Shown piece after piece: positions 49,930-57,175 of a stretch of 64,000 nt of DNA. The notes under the pieces were generated by a model. The model searched no databases. It was not told where the DNA came from and saw only the letters and a program-made list of their open reading frames with translations. Each line of letters opens with the position of its first letter. The stretch's first letter is position 1. The stretch comes from Gilliamella mensalis (GTDB lineage Bacteria; Pseudomonadota; Gammaproteobacteria; Enterobacterales; Orbaceae), in NCBI RefSeq assembly GCF_900103085.1, contig NZ_FMWR01000014.1:1-64000 (forward strand), written 5' to 3'. Both the position numbers and the translations under genes were made by a program.

Positions 49930-51255
49930 ATGACAGCACCATCAACATTAAATAAGCAGTATCACTTTAAAGATTATCTTGCTTTGGTAATTCCCTTTAT
50001 TATTTCAACCATCACAACGCCCTTACTTGGTGTTGTAGATACTGCCCTAGTGGGGCATTTACCCAATCCAGCATTTATTGCAGGGATTGCTGTAGGTACG
50101 GTTATTTTTAACACCCTATATTGGTTATTTGGCTTTTTACGTGTCAGTACAACCGGTTTTACAGCACAAGCATTAGATGATCCCATTTTATTAAGAGCCT
50201 CACTCATCCGCCCTCTTTTTATTGCAATTTTATTAGGTATCATTTTTATTATTTGTCAAAGCGTGATCTTCAATACCGCAATGCAGATTATTAAACCAAA
50301 TCAAGACGTACAACATCACGCACGCACCTATTTTACTATCCTGATTTGGGGTGCGCCTTTTGTGTTAATCAATTACGTTTTGGTAGGATGGCTAATGGGC
50401 ATGGCGAAAATAAAAGCTGTATTATTTTTGCAGGTATTAATCAATCTACTAAATATTGTTATGGCTGTAATTTTGGTATGGGGATTTCACTTTGATGTAT
50501 CAGGTGTCGCCTTTGCAACCTTAAGTGCGCAAATAATCTGCACATTATTAGGCATTTGGTTTATTTATCATTATTTACCTAAAGCCAAACAAAAAACCGA
50601 TTTCGCAACAATATTATCTTGGCAATCATTAAAAGGCGTAATTTTAGTCAATAGCAACTTAATGATTCGAACTATTTGTTTGTTAATTGTCACCAATCAC
50701 TTTATCTCGATTGGCTCTAGTTTTAGTACCGAAGTATTAGCCGCTAACGCTGTCTTATTCCAAATTCATTACTTAATGGCTTATCTATTTGACGGCTTTG
50801 CCAACGCCTCAAGCGTATTTAGTGGCAAAGCAAAAGGTACTAAAGACATCACTTTATACAATCAAACGTTACGCTGGTCAAAACTCGCTTGTATTATTTG
50901 TCCAATCCTATTAGTTGCAATTTGGTTGACCCTTGATACCACTATTATCAAATTACTCACCAACCAAACTAATATTATTAACCTCTGCATGCAATATCAA
51001 CCTTGGTTAATCATCTTCCCTATCGTGGTGGCTGGTGGTTTGATCTATTACGGCGTCTTTTCCGGTATTAGCTATACTTCTTCTATCCGTGATTCAATGA
51101 TACTTTCTTTACTATTATGGTTAGTATCGCAATATATTTGCGTACCAATCTGGGGCAATAACGGGTTATGGCTTTCTTATATTTTATTTAGCTTAGGTAG
51201 AACCTTATTTTTAGTCATTTGGATAAAAAAATCCAAAAGTTATCTATTACACTAA
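49930..51255 (+). CDS. MATE-family efflux transporter (DinF-like), last gene of the nik operon
   Basis: Inner-membrane multidrug/toxin-extrusion carrier of 441 aa with 12 predicted helices. Seen: the N-terminal VVDTALVGHL motif typical of DinF-type MATE proteins, with the first-helix aspartate, and the repeated second half starting near residue 235. MATE carriers are H+ or Na+ antiporters for organic cations and other small molecules. Starting 3 bases after nikE, it is almost certainly co-expressed with the metal importer. It could export a metal chelator used by the importer, or excess metal-ligand product. The substrate is unknown. Confidence 0.87.
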   Translation: MTAPSTLNKQYHFKDYLALVIPFIISTITTPLLGVVDTALVGHLPNPAFIAGIAVGTVIFNTLYWLFGFLRVSTTGFTAQALDDPILLRASLIRPLFIAILLGIIFIICQSVIFNTAMQIIKPNQDVQHHARTYFTILIWGAPFVLINYVLVGWLMGMAKIKAVLFLQVLINLLNIVMAVILVWGFHFDVSGVAFATLSAQIICTLLGIWFIYHYLPKAKQKTDFATILSWQSLKGVILVNSNLMIRTICLLIVTNHFISIGSSFSTEVLAANAVLFQIHYLMAYLFDGFANASSVFSGKAKGTKDITLYNQTLRWSKLACIICPILLVAIWLTLDTTIIKLLTNQTNIINLCMQYQPWLIIFPIVVAGGLIYYGVFSGISYTSSIRDSMILSLLLWLVSQYICVPIWGNNGLWLSYILFSLGRTLFLVIWIKKSKSYLLH

Positions 51256-51260
51256 TCAAC

Positions 51261-51319
51261 TAAACTATCTGCTCGATATCTGGTTTTTATGCTACCTAAA
51301 ACATTGATCAGATAGTTTA
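51261..51319. repeat. 11-bp inverted repeat after the MATE gene
   Basis: TAAACTATCTG (51261-51271) and CAGATAGTTTA (51309-51319), separated by 37 bases. It has no T run. It may stabilise the 3' end of the nik-MATE transcript or mark a decayed element. Confidence 0.55.
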
Positions 51320-51476
51320 TATAAAAAATGCCAAAGATAGTCAATTTAGTCGTGGAAAAGACAACGCTATTGTGGCAACAATTTTATTAAACTCAGCTTG
51401 CAAAATTACCGATAATTTTACAGTCAACTTTAAGGGAATAAACACAGCATTGATACCGCTGCAATCAATAATCTGC

Positions 51477-51905
51477 TTATTGTTTTTGACAAATTCCATC
51501 AATGGATAACGTTGCAGGTACAATGCGATTATCGGTGAATTGAAAGCGGAACAAGAAGCTAATATTATAAGCACGTAATACATCAATCACGTCTTGCTTG
51601 TCACAAAATTGTGCATTTAGACCAAGCCTAATGCCTTCGGTAATCTCTTCCATTGATGCACTTTGGCTATCAATTGGCATATTGTATTCAAAAATGATGC
51701 TATTGAGATTGTTAAAGATGTTAGTCACTTCATAACCGGCTTCGACTTTAATGGGAAATGTTCCACCTTCGCCTAATATCGATCTTTTGGCACTATCTGC
51801 AAAGGCTTTAGTTATATTTGCTGAGGGTGGTAATTCGGTGCTATACGCACTTGAGATCATAAAAAAAGCAGAAACTAGCACAGCCAATTTTATTCGTTTT
51901 TTCAC
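51477..51905 (-). CDS. Hypothetical secreted protein
   Basis: A 142-aa protein I do not recognise. Seen: a classic signal peptide (basic start, hydrophobic core, cleavage near SSAYS), then a mature part of about 120 residues, acidic, with two cysteines (in NAQFCDKQ and DGICQKQ) that could form a disulfide in the periplasm. The pattern of alternating beta stretches resembles small NTF2- or lipocalin-like periplasmic proteins only loosely. A perfect 10-bp hairpin lies in its upstream region (51956-51979). It stands alone between the nik operon and a gene-poor stretch. Confidence 0.65.
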   Translation of the reverse strand: MKKRIKLAVLVSAFFMISSAYSTELPPSANITKAFADSAKRSILGEGGTFPIKVEAGYEVTNIFNNLNSIIFEYNMPIDSQSASMEEITEGIRLGLNAQFCDKQDVIDVLRAYNISFLFRFQFTDNRIVPATLSIDGICQKQ

Positions 51906-51955
51906 TTCAGTATTCCTTACATTGTGTTTGAATCAAATTATATTATCATAATGGT

Positions 51956-51979
51956 ATATAAATACCTCTGTATTTATAT
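51956..51979. repeat. Perfect 10-bp inverted repeat upstream of the secreted protein gene
   Basis: ATATAAATAC / GTATTTATAT with a CTCT loop, 51 bases before the start of the minus-strand gene. It overlaps the expected promoter, so it could be an operator or a leader hairpin. Confidence 0.6.
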
Positions 51980-52538
51980 GGACTTAGCATTATTGCGCTA
52001 ATAAGTGACATTGTCACAAATTTAAAGTCACTATTATCTTTTTATTATCTAGTTTAAATTTTTTATACCCGAGAATAACAAAGTTCATGCCGAGTTAACT
52101 GCACTTTAGTTTTTAAGACATGTTATGTCTGATATGATATTTTAATTTATTGCTCGCCATCACAGTGCTATTTTGGCTTTAAACTATCAATAACATTATA
52201 AATATTTATTTTAACGTATTCTAAAACAAAACTACATAAGTAATAAGTAACATGCAATTTTTCAAAATTGATTTGCTCATTGGTGATCTCATGTTTCCTA
52301 TCACTGAATTAAATTAGCATTTTTTATTATTTACTGAAAGTTATCGGCAGTTGCCTGATATTTTTCCAATATCTGAAATTACGTTAGTCAATATTCATAT
52401 TCATCTAGCTCACGCCATTTCCCTAAAAATAATGCTCTATAATAGATATAAATTCAATGATTAGTAAACATGTTATAAGTAGTATCTTCATAGATTGCCC
52501 ATGCTAAGTATGAGTCAATACCTAAACTTGATACAATC
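51980..52538. other. Gene-poor region with decayed reading frame
   Basis: About 560 bases with no intact gene. The only sign of coding is the broken frame listed separately at 52252-52464. No transposase, tRNA or terminal repeat is recognisable. Confidence 0.45.
52252..52464 (+). pseudogene. Possible gene remnant with internal amber stop
   Basis: One frame runs for 70 codons from ATG 52252 to TAG 52462, interrupted once by TAG at 52315-52317. The translated halves look protein-like (for example ESYRQLPDIFPISEITLVN and IHIHLAHAISLKIML) with mixed hydrophobic and polar residues, unlike the Lys/Asn/Ile noise of the surrounding AT-rich DNA. I do not recognise the family. It may be the tail of a decayed gene or chance. 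Confidence 0.25.
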
Positions 52539-52567
52539 AAAAAAGGTAACCTTATCAGTTACCTTTT
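52539..52567 (-). terminator. Intrinsic terminator of the zinc-ribbon gene
   Basis: Stem AAAAGGTAAC / GTTACCTTTT (52541-52550, 52558-52567) with a seven-base loop. Read on the minus strand it ends in six T. It lies 21 bases beyond the stop of the gene at 52589. Confidence 0.85.
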
Positions 52568-52588
52568 AATTGTGTTAACTTGTTAATA

Positions 52589-52795
52589 TTACTTTTTATT
52601 TGGATGAGGATCTTTTACTGCATCACCTTGTCCAGACATAATATACCAACCATTTTTGCTATGCGGTTTTTTATTATAATCAGGGCAAGGAGGTAACGAT
52701 TTTTTGCTTTGGTTTGAATATGTATAACCACAATCAGCACACTTATAAGTACCAGCCGAAACATCACTACCATATGGAGCAAATTTTTGTACCAT
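52589..52795 (-). CDS. Small zinc-ribbon/rubredoxin-like protein
   Basis: A 68-aa protein with KFAPYGSDVSAGTYKC near the start, C19-x2-C22 and SLPPCP with C37. A normal zinc ribbon or rubredoxin knuckle would have a second cysteine at position 40; here it is tyrosine, and His45 might serve instead. I do not know a function for this group. A very strong ribosome binding site (GGAGGA, minus strand near 52805-52810), an upstream stem-loop (52823-52844) and its own terminator indicate a real, well-expressed, monocistronic gene. Confidence 0.75.
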   Translation of the reverse strand: MVQKFAPYGSDVSAGTYKCADCGYTYSNQSKKSLPPCPDYNKKPHSKNGWYIMSGQGDAVKDPHPNKK

Positions 52796-53220
52796 GATAA
52801 GTTTCCTCCTAGTAAAATTGGTGATAAGCCCAATTGCTTATCAATGTATATATAAGCGCTGATTTAAAAAAAAAGCAAGTATAATTTTTCATCAAAAAAA
52901 CAGTAAAATATTTTTTAAATGGCACAAAAAATAGTCAGGTAGCTAATTGATTTTATTTAACTTTAATTTTTAATTAAATTAATTACTTATATAATGTGTT
53001 TTCTATTTTTATATACTGGTTGTTTTTATTTTTTAAGTAAAAGTCCGAAATGTTCATCAAAACGTTTCAAGTAGCGATGAATTTAAGTATAAAAGTGAAG
53101 TTTGATTGTTAAGCATTGCAATACTAATATAGAATAACAACAGCCTAAGCTGTTGTTAATGACTTGAGTGTTTTTATAAAATATCAGATATCTAATTAAT
53201 TTTATTTATAAAAAATAAAA
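52796..53220. other. Intergenic region upstream of the zinc-ribbon gene
   Basis: A 425-base gap. It holds an 8-bp inverted repeat TGATAAGC / GCTTATCA (52823-52830, 52837-52844) in the leader of the zinc-ribbon gene and a TATATA-type -10 candidate just beyond it. The rest, up to the hairpin at 53135, shows nothing recognisable. Confidence 0.5.
53135..53158 (-). terminator. Hairpin at the end of the PTS operon
   Basis: Perfect 10-bp stem TAACAACAGC / GCTGTTGTTA with a CTAA loop, 62 bases past the stop of the last operon gene. No long T run follows on the minus strand, so termination may be weak. Confidence 0.6.
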
Positions 53221-53757
53221 TCACTCAATATTCGCATGCCGACACTTCATTATCTCTGGGGTCTGTTGTAAGCTTTCCATTAAACTATAAATAACACTGT
53301 CATAAGTTAGTAATGAGAGTTGCTCAAATGTGCTACCCATTGGTTGGCTTAACTTATCAACTCTTATAGGAATAATAACTATATTATCGGCTAATTTTGC
53401 CAAGGTCGAGGTGCCGTTTGTTGTGAATAATATGACTTTGACGCCCAAGTCTTTTGCCTGCTGTGCGTAGGCAATTAAGCTTTTGGTTTCGCCTGAATTA
53501 GAGCCTAAAATCAGCAAATCACCTTTATTGGCTTTGGGTTTACTAACTTCGGTAATTAAGCTGACCTTTAAACCTAAATGCATTAACCGATTGGCAAATG
53601 CACTTATCATTAACCCTGAACGCCCTGTTCCCGCTAAAAATAGATGGTTTGCACCAATAATCGCATTTTTAAATTCGTGTAATTGTGCTTCGTTGATTGT
53701 GTCTATTTGCGCCGCTATTTCAGTTAATATATTACTTAATATTGTTTTTATGCTCAT
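53221..53757 (-). CDS. SIS-domain sugar-phosphate isomerase, 6-phospho-3-hexuloisomerase-like
   Basis: A single SIS domain of 178 aa. Seen: LFLAGTGRSGLMISAFANRLMHLG at about 39-62, the typical sugar-phosphate loop LGSNSGETKSL, and a C-terminal catalytic stretch with STFEQLSLLTYDSVI. These are hallmarks of 6-phospho-3-hexuloisomerase (HxlB/PHI), which interconverts 3-hexulose-6-phosphate and fructose-6-phosphate. No hexulose-phosphate synthase gene is adjacent; instead an Rpe-type epimerase precedes it by 10 bases. As last gene of the PTS operon it would deliver a glycolytic intermediate. Confidence 0.85.
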   Translation of the reverse strand: MSIKTILSNILTEIAAQIDTINEAQLHEFKNAIIGANHLFLAGTGRSGLMISAFANRLMHLGLKVSLITEVSKPKANKGDLLILGSNSGETKSLIAYAQQAKDLGVKVILFTTNGTSTLAKLADNIVIIPIRVDKLSQPMGSTFEQLSLLTYDSVIYSLMESLQQTPEIMKCRHANIE

Positions 53758-53767
53758 TGCACTTTCC

Positions 53768-54418
53768 TTAATTAGTTGCCACTTTTAATTTTTCAATATT
53801 GTTTGCAATATCATTATTTTTAAAGATAAACCCACCCGAAACAATATTATTAGCTCCGGCTTTTAAGCATAGTGATAGGGTTTTATCAGTAATATTTCCG
53901 TCGACTTGAATATCATAAGAGTAATTATTTTTTTGCCGTTCTAAACTCAGTTGTTCAATTTTTTGTAATGTGAAAGGCAAAAAGGTTTCGTTTTTTTGTC
54001 CGGGATTAACGGTCATAACAAGGACAAGATCAACAAGCGGCAATAGCATTTTAATGTGTTCAACCGGTGTGCTTGGGTTGATTGCCAAACCGACTTTTAT
54101 ATTATTGTTTTTTATTTTATTGATGATAAACGAATGATGAACCGTTGCTTCATAGTGAAAAGTGATAATATCGGGTTTAGCTTCAATAAAATCGAAAATT
54201 GATAATTCAGGTTTTTCAATCATTAGGTGGCAATCTAAAATAAAATGGGTATGCGATTTCAAATTTGATACAAAACCAGTATTAAAACCTAAATTTGGGA
54301 CATAGTGATTATCCATTACATCAATATGTAAATGCGTAATGCCTAGTGATTCAAGCGTATCTAACGTTTCTTTGATCAGGTAAAGATCTGAATTAAACAA
54401 TGATGGAGACAAAATCAT
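53768..54418 (-). CDS. Ribulose-phosphate 3-epimerase-family protein (AlsE-like)
   Basis: TIM-barrel C3 epimerase of sugar phosphates. Metal and catalytic motifs are present: ILSPSLF at the start, HIDVMDNHYVPN, DCHLMI, FHYEA, INPSTP, MTVNPGQ, QVDGNI and AGANNIVSGGFIF. These fit pentose- or hexulose-phosphate epimerases such as Rpe and D-allulose-6-phosphate epimerase AlsE. Operon context (PTS, PHI-like isomerase) suggests a specialised hexulose phosphate substrate and not the pentose pathway. The frame opens with GTG 54427, but AAGG before ATG 54418 supports that start (216 aa). Confidence 0.85.
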   Translation of the reverse strand: MILSPSLFNSDLYLIKETLDTLESLGITHLHIDVMDNHYVPNLGFNTGFVSNLKSHTHFILDCHLMIEKPELSIFDFIEAKPDIITFHYEATVHHSFIINKIKNNNIKVGLAINPSTPVEHIKMLLPLVDLVLVMTVNPGQKNETFLPFTLQKIEQLSLERQKNNYSYDIQVDGNITDKTLSLCLKAGANNIVSGGFIFKNNDIANNIEKLKVATN

Positions 54419-54432
54419 AATTATCACCTTTA

Positions 54433-54948
54433 TTAACAGCCCATCAACATAAAATTAACATTGCGGGTTCTTTCTCGTAATGAATCCCAGTCAACAAAAT
54501 AAATTCGCCCAAGTTCGCCCATAAGAGGCTTGCCATTCTTGATGATTAATACCAATGAAAAACTACCAAATAGCGATGATTTGATATGAGCATCGGTATT
54601 AAGCATTACCCATTTTTTAGCAGGATAATTGGGATCATTTAGACTTAAACCAAACTCAATATGCTTTGGTCCAGGGCTATTGTATTGATTTTCGCAAGTC
54701 ATTTTAGGAACAATCTGCTCTAACACATTATTAATATCAACATGCAAATATTCGTCACCAAAAAAATTGGTGTCGTGCATACATTCATCAAAAAAAAGTG
54801 AACATGTCGTATGCGTTGTGGCGATGGTCAGTTGACCATTTTGGATATTTGATTGTGCAATAAATTGGTTTAATTCATTAGTAATATCGTGATAAGAGTG
54901 TCGACCAGATACCGTTTCAATTTTTATGGCGTGGTGATAAATGTTCAT
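54433..54948 (-). CDS. YjbQ/UPF0047-family protein
   Basis: A 171-aa member of the UPF0047 family. Seen: TTHTTCSLFFDE with the family histidines, the central HVDINNVLEQIVP and the C-terminal GELGRIYFVDWD (a family hallmark is a G-x-W/R-Q-x-I-x-x-x-D-x-D-like end). E. coli YjbQ has weak thiamine-phosphate-synthase activity in vitro; the true role is unknown. This one is longer than E. coli YjbQ (138 aa) and sits inside a sugar catabolic operon, so a role in handling a sugar phosphate seems more likely here. Confidence 0.8.
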   Translation of the reverse strand: MNIYHHAIKIETVSGRHSYHDITNELNQFIAQSNIQNGQLTIATTHTTCSLFFDECMHDTNFFGDEYLHVDINNVLEQIVPKMTCENQYNSPGPKHIEFGLSLNDPNYPAKKWVMLNTDAHIKSSLFGSFSLVLIIKNGKPLMGELGRIYFVDWDSLRERTRNVNFMLMGC

Positions 54949-54972
54949 ATTGGTATTATTCCTTGTTTATAT

Positions 54973-55021
54973 GCCCCATTTACTTGTTTGCCGTTGGGCT
55001 AAATAGCAATGTAAATGAGGC
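54973..55021 (-). other. Intercistronic stem-loop between PTS IIB and yjbQ genes
   Basis: GCCCCATTTAC (54973-54983) and GTAAATGAGGC (55011-55021) pair with one mismatch, enclosing smaller pairings such as TTGC/GCAA. It lies in the 106-base gap, the longest in the operon. It may protect the upstream PTS mRNA or reduce read-through into the enzyme genes. Confidence 0.5.
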
Positions 55022-55054
55022 TTAGTTTTATACACCTTATTTAATTTGATAATG

Positions 55055-55339
55055 CTAGATGGCTAAACGCTTTTTTAGTTCAGCAAAAAATTCTTTTAAA
55101 CCAACGCCAGTCAACAAAGCTAAACCATTTATAACTTTACCCTTAATTGATTCTGGTACGATGGTAGTGCTAATAACTACGTCATATGTGTCTATTTTAT
55201 TTAACTCATCGGCTATTTTTGATTGATAGATTTTGACACTTTCTGTTAATTTTTCATCATTTAGCCATTTAGTCACTTTACTAACAGCAATAGTTGATGT
55301 TGCATGCCCTGCACCACACATAATGAGTAATTTTTTCAT
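55055..55339 (-). CDS. PTS IIB component, galactitol family
   Basis: Cytoplasmic phosphocarrier that passes phosphate from IIA to the incoming sugar. Seen: the N-terminal P-loop-like LLIMCGAGHATST with the phosphorylated Cys8, in the GatB style, and a 94-aa flavodoxin-like fold. The frame opens at 55345, but AAGGA spacing favours ATG 55339. It is between IIC and yjbQ in the operon. Confidence 0.88.
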   Translation of the reverse strand: MKKLLIMCGAGHATSTIAVSKVTKWLNDEKLTESVKIYQSKIADELNKIDTYDVVISTTIVPESIKGKVINGLALLTGVGLKEFFAELKKRLAI

Positions 55340-55352
55340 AATCATGTTCCTT

Positions 55353-56690
55353 TTAGTACATTTCGATTTTTTTGATTTTATTGATATAAATTAGCGAGCA
55401 TAAAATCACTAGAGCTAAACCTATCAATCCGATATAACCAAGATAGTTTAATAACAACACAAATAAGGTGACTGGCCATAAACCACATAAAATAACTGTG
55501 ACAATGCCCGCAGTGCCCACATCATAGTTAGCTAAATGAAATACATCGGTAATAACCGGCGCTAGCCAAGTTGCCATATATAGGCAAATCACTAAATAAA
55601 TTGTGCCCCCAATAATTGATCGAACAATATTTCCTTTAAAAAACGGAACCATCAAACAGATACCAAAAGCGTAGAAGGCTAAATCACCAAAAGGTAACAC
55701 TTTATTACCCGGCAAGATTAAGGCTAATAGGAGTGAAACCGGAACCATAATTAATGCCGTTGCCATAACAGCGGGATGTCCAACCGTTAATGCCGCATCC
55801 ATACCAATATTAACTTGTTTGCCATTAAGTTTTTTACTGGTGAATTCTCGAGCAGCTTCAGCAACCGGTAGTAAACCTTCCATAAACATGGCAACCATTT
55901 TGGGCATTATTTTCATAATTGCCGCAGTTGAAATTGCTAGCTTACCGATTTGCGGAACATCATAACCAGCTAAAATTCCCACAACTAAACCAATAATTAA
56001 ACCAATAACGACCGTATCACCAAAAATACCGAACCTTTTGGTTAAAGTTTCTGAATCGGCATTTAATTGATTAAATCCAGGAATACGATCAAAGATCCAA
56101 TTTAAAGGAATTGCCACAACAGCGCCCGACAAGGCCATTAAGTGAGTAATTGAAATACCTGGATAGCCAAAAAATGAACTTATCGGTTTTTGTAATAAGT
56201 CGGCTAAGAACCATTGCAACATAACAGCCGTGATACATCCAATAATCCCTACCCAATAAAATCCCGTTACCGAATAAGCCACTAGGCCTAAGAATATCGC
56301 AAACCAAAAATTCCAAATATCAACATTTAAAGTGCGCGTCCAACCGAGTGAAATAAAGATAAAGTTAATTATCAACGAAATAGGAATAAGCAGTAATCCT
56401 AACGTAGTTGAAAACGCCAACGGTCCACCTACTCCACATCCAATATCCATGATGCTTAATGATGTTCCGTATTGTTCCCCCATTTTTTGAATTGCAACAC
56501 CTAAAGTGTCAGACAATAACGTGATCACTAAACCTAAACCGACTATACCAATACCGACAGTAATACCGGCCATAATCGCTTTGGAAAACGGCACTCTAAA
56601 AAATAAGGCGATAATAAAGATAATGATAGGTAAAAATACTACCCCTCCTAAATTTATTAGCCATTGAAAAATGTTAATCACACTATCCAT
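55353..56690 (-). CDS. PTS IIC permease, galactitol family
   Basis: Membrane channel of a group-translocation system. Seen: 445 aa with about ten or more hydrophobic segments, MDIGCGVGGPLAFSTTLGLLLIP, MKIMPKMVAMFMEGLLPVAEAAREF and AALTVGHPAVMATALIMVP, typical of GatC-type IIC proteins (E. coli GatC 451 aa). The family takes up galactitol and related polyols or ketoses; the exact sugar is not readable. AAGGAG precedes the ATG. Confidence 0.9.
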   Translation of the reverse strand: MDSVINIFQWLINLGGVVFLPIIIFIIALFFRVPFSKAIMAGITVGIGIVGLGLVITLLSDTLGVAIQKMGEQYGTSLSIMDIGCGVGGPLAFSTTLGLLLIPISLIINFIFISLGWTRTLNVDIWNFWFAIFLGLVAYSVTGFYWVGIIGCITAVMLQWFLADLLQKPISSFFGYPGISITHLMALSGAVVAIPLNWIFDRIPGFNQLNADSETLTKRFGIFGDTVVIGLIIGLVVGILAGYDVPQIGKLAISTAAIMKIMPKMVAMFMEGLLPVAEAAREFTSKKLNGKQVNIGMDAALTVGHPAVMATALIMVPVSLLLALILPGNKVLPFGDLAFYAFGICLMVPFFKGNIVRSIIGGTIYLVICLYMATWLAPVITDVFHLANYDVGTAGIVTVILCGLWPVTLFVLLLNYLGYIGLIGLALVILCSLIYINKIKKIEMY

Positions 56691-56719
56691 TTTAGGACTC
56701 CTTTATAAAAGTTAACTTT

Positions 56720-57175
56720 CTATTTCACACCAGCTACATTTAAAATAGCGATAAATTCGTTAATTGAATGACATTGTTCCAATAATTTTATTTGTTGTTC
56801 ATTTTGAAATAAGCCTATTAAGTTTTGTAAATTTTCAACTTGTTCATGAGGTTGTTTCATGGCAAGCATAAAAATAAATTTGACGGGAATTTTTTCGTTT
56901 TCATCAGTCATACATCTAAAAATGACTGGCTGTTTTAATGATGCAAAACAAATTTGTGATTGATTAACTCTTGATGAATCCGTATGTGGCAAAGCAAACC
57001 CAACAGAATTAACCAATAAACCAGTTGGATATTGTTGTTCTCTTTGTAAAATACCGTCTAAAAAATCTTGTTTAACTATCCCATTGCTAAATAACATTTG
57101 TGCCATTTGCGTGAGAACTTGTTCTTGATTTAATGCCTCGATATTTAAAAGGCATAACTGTTTATCAAAGTACAT
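56720..57175 (-). CDS. PTS IIA component, galactitol/fructose type
   Basis: Cytoplasmic phosphocarrier accepting phosphate from HPr. Seen: a PTS EIIA type-2 domain of 151 aa with the active-site His64 in GFALPHTD, and IPVKFIFMLAMK on the conserved beta strand. It overlaps the end of the regulator gene by 11 bases, and IIC follows after 29 bases. AGAGGA precedes the ATG. Confidence 0.92.
   Translation of the reverse strand: MYFDKQLCLLNIEALNQEQVLTQMAQMLFSNGIVKQDFLDGILQREQQYPTGLLVNSVGFALPHTDSSRVNQSQICFASLKQPVIFRCMTDENEKIPVKFIFMLAMKQPHEQVENLQNLIGLFQNEQQIKLLEQCHSINEFIAILNVAGVK

Noticed and set aside
51341-51586. An 81-codon minus-strand frame overlapping the secreted protein gene
   Set aside because: It overlaps the 3' part of the better-supported gene at 51477-51905 in another frame and lacks family features.
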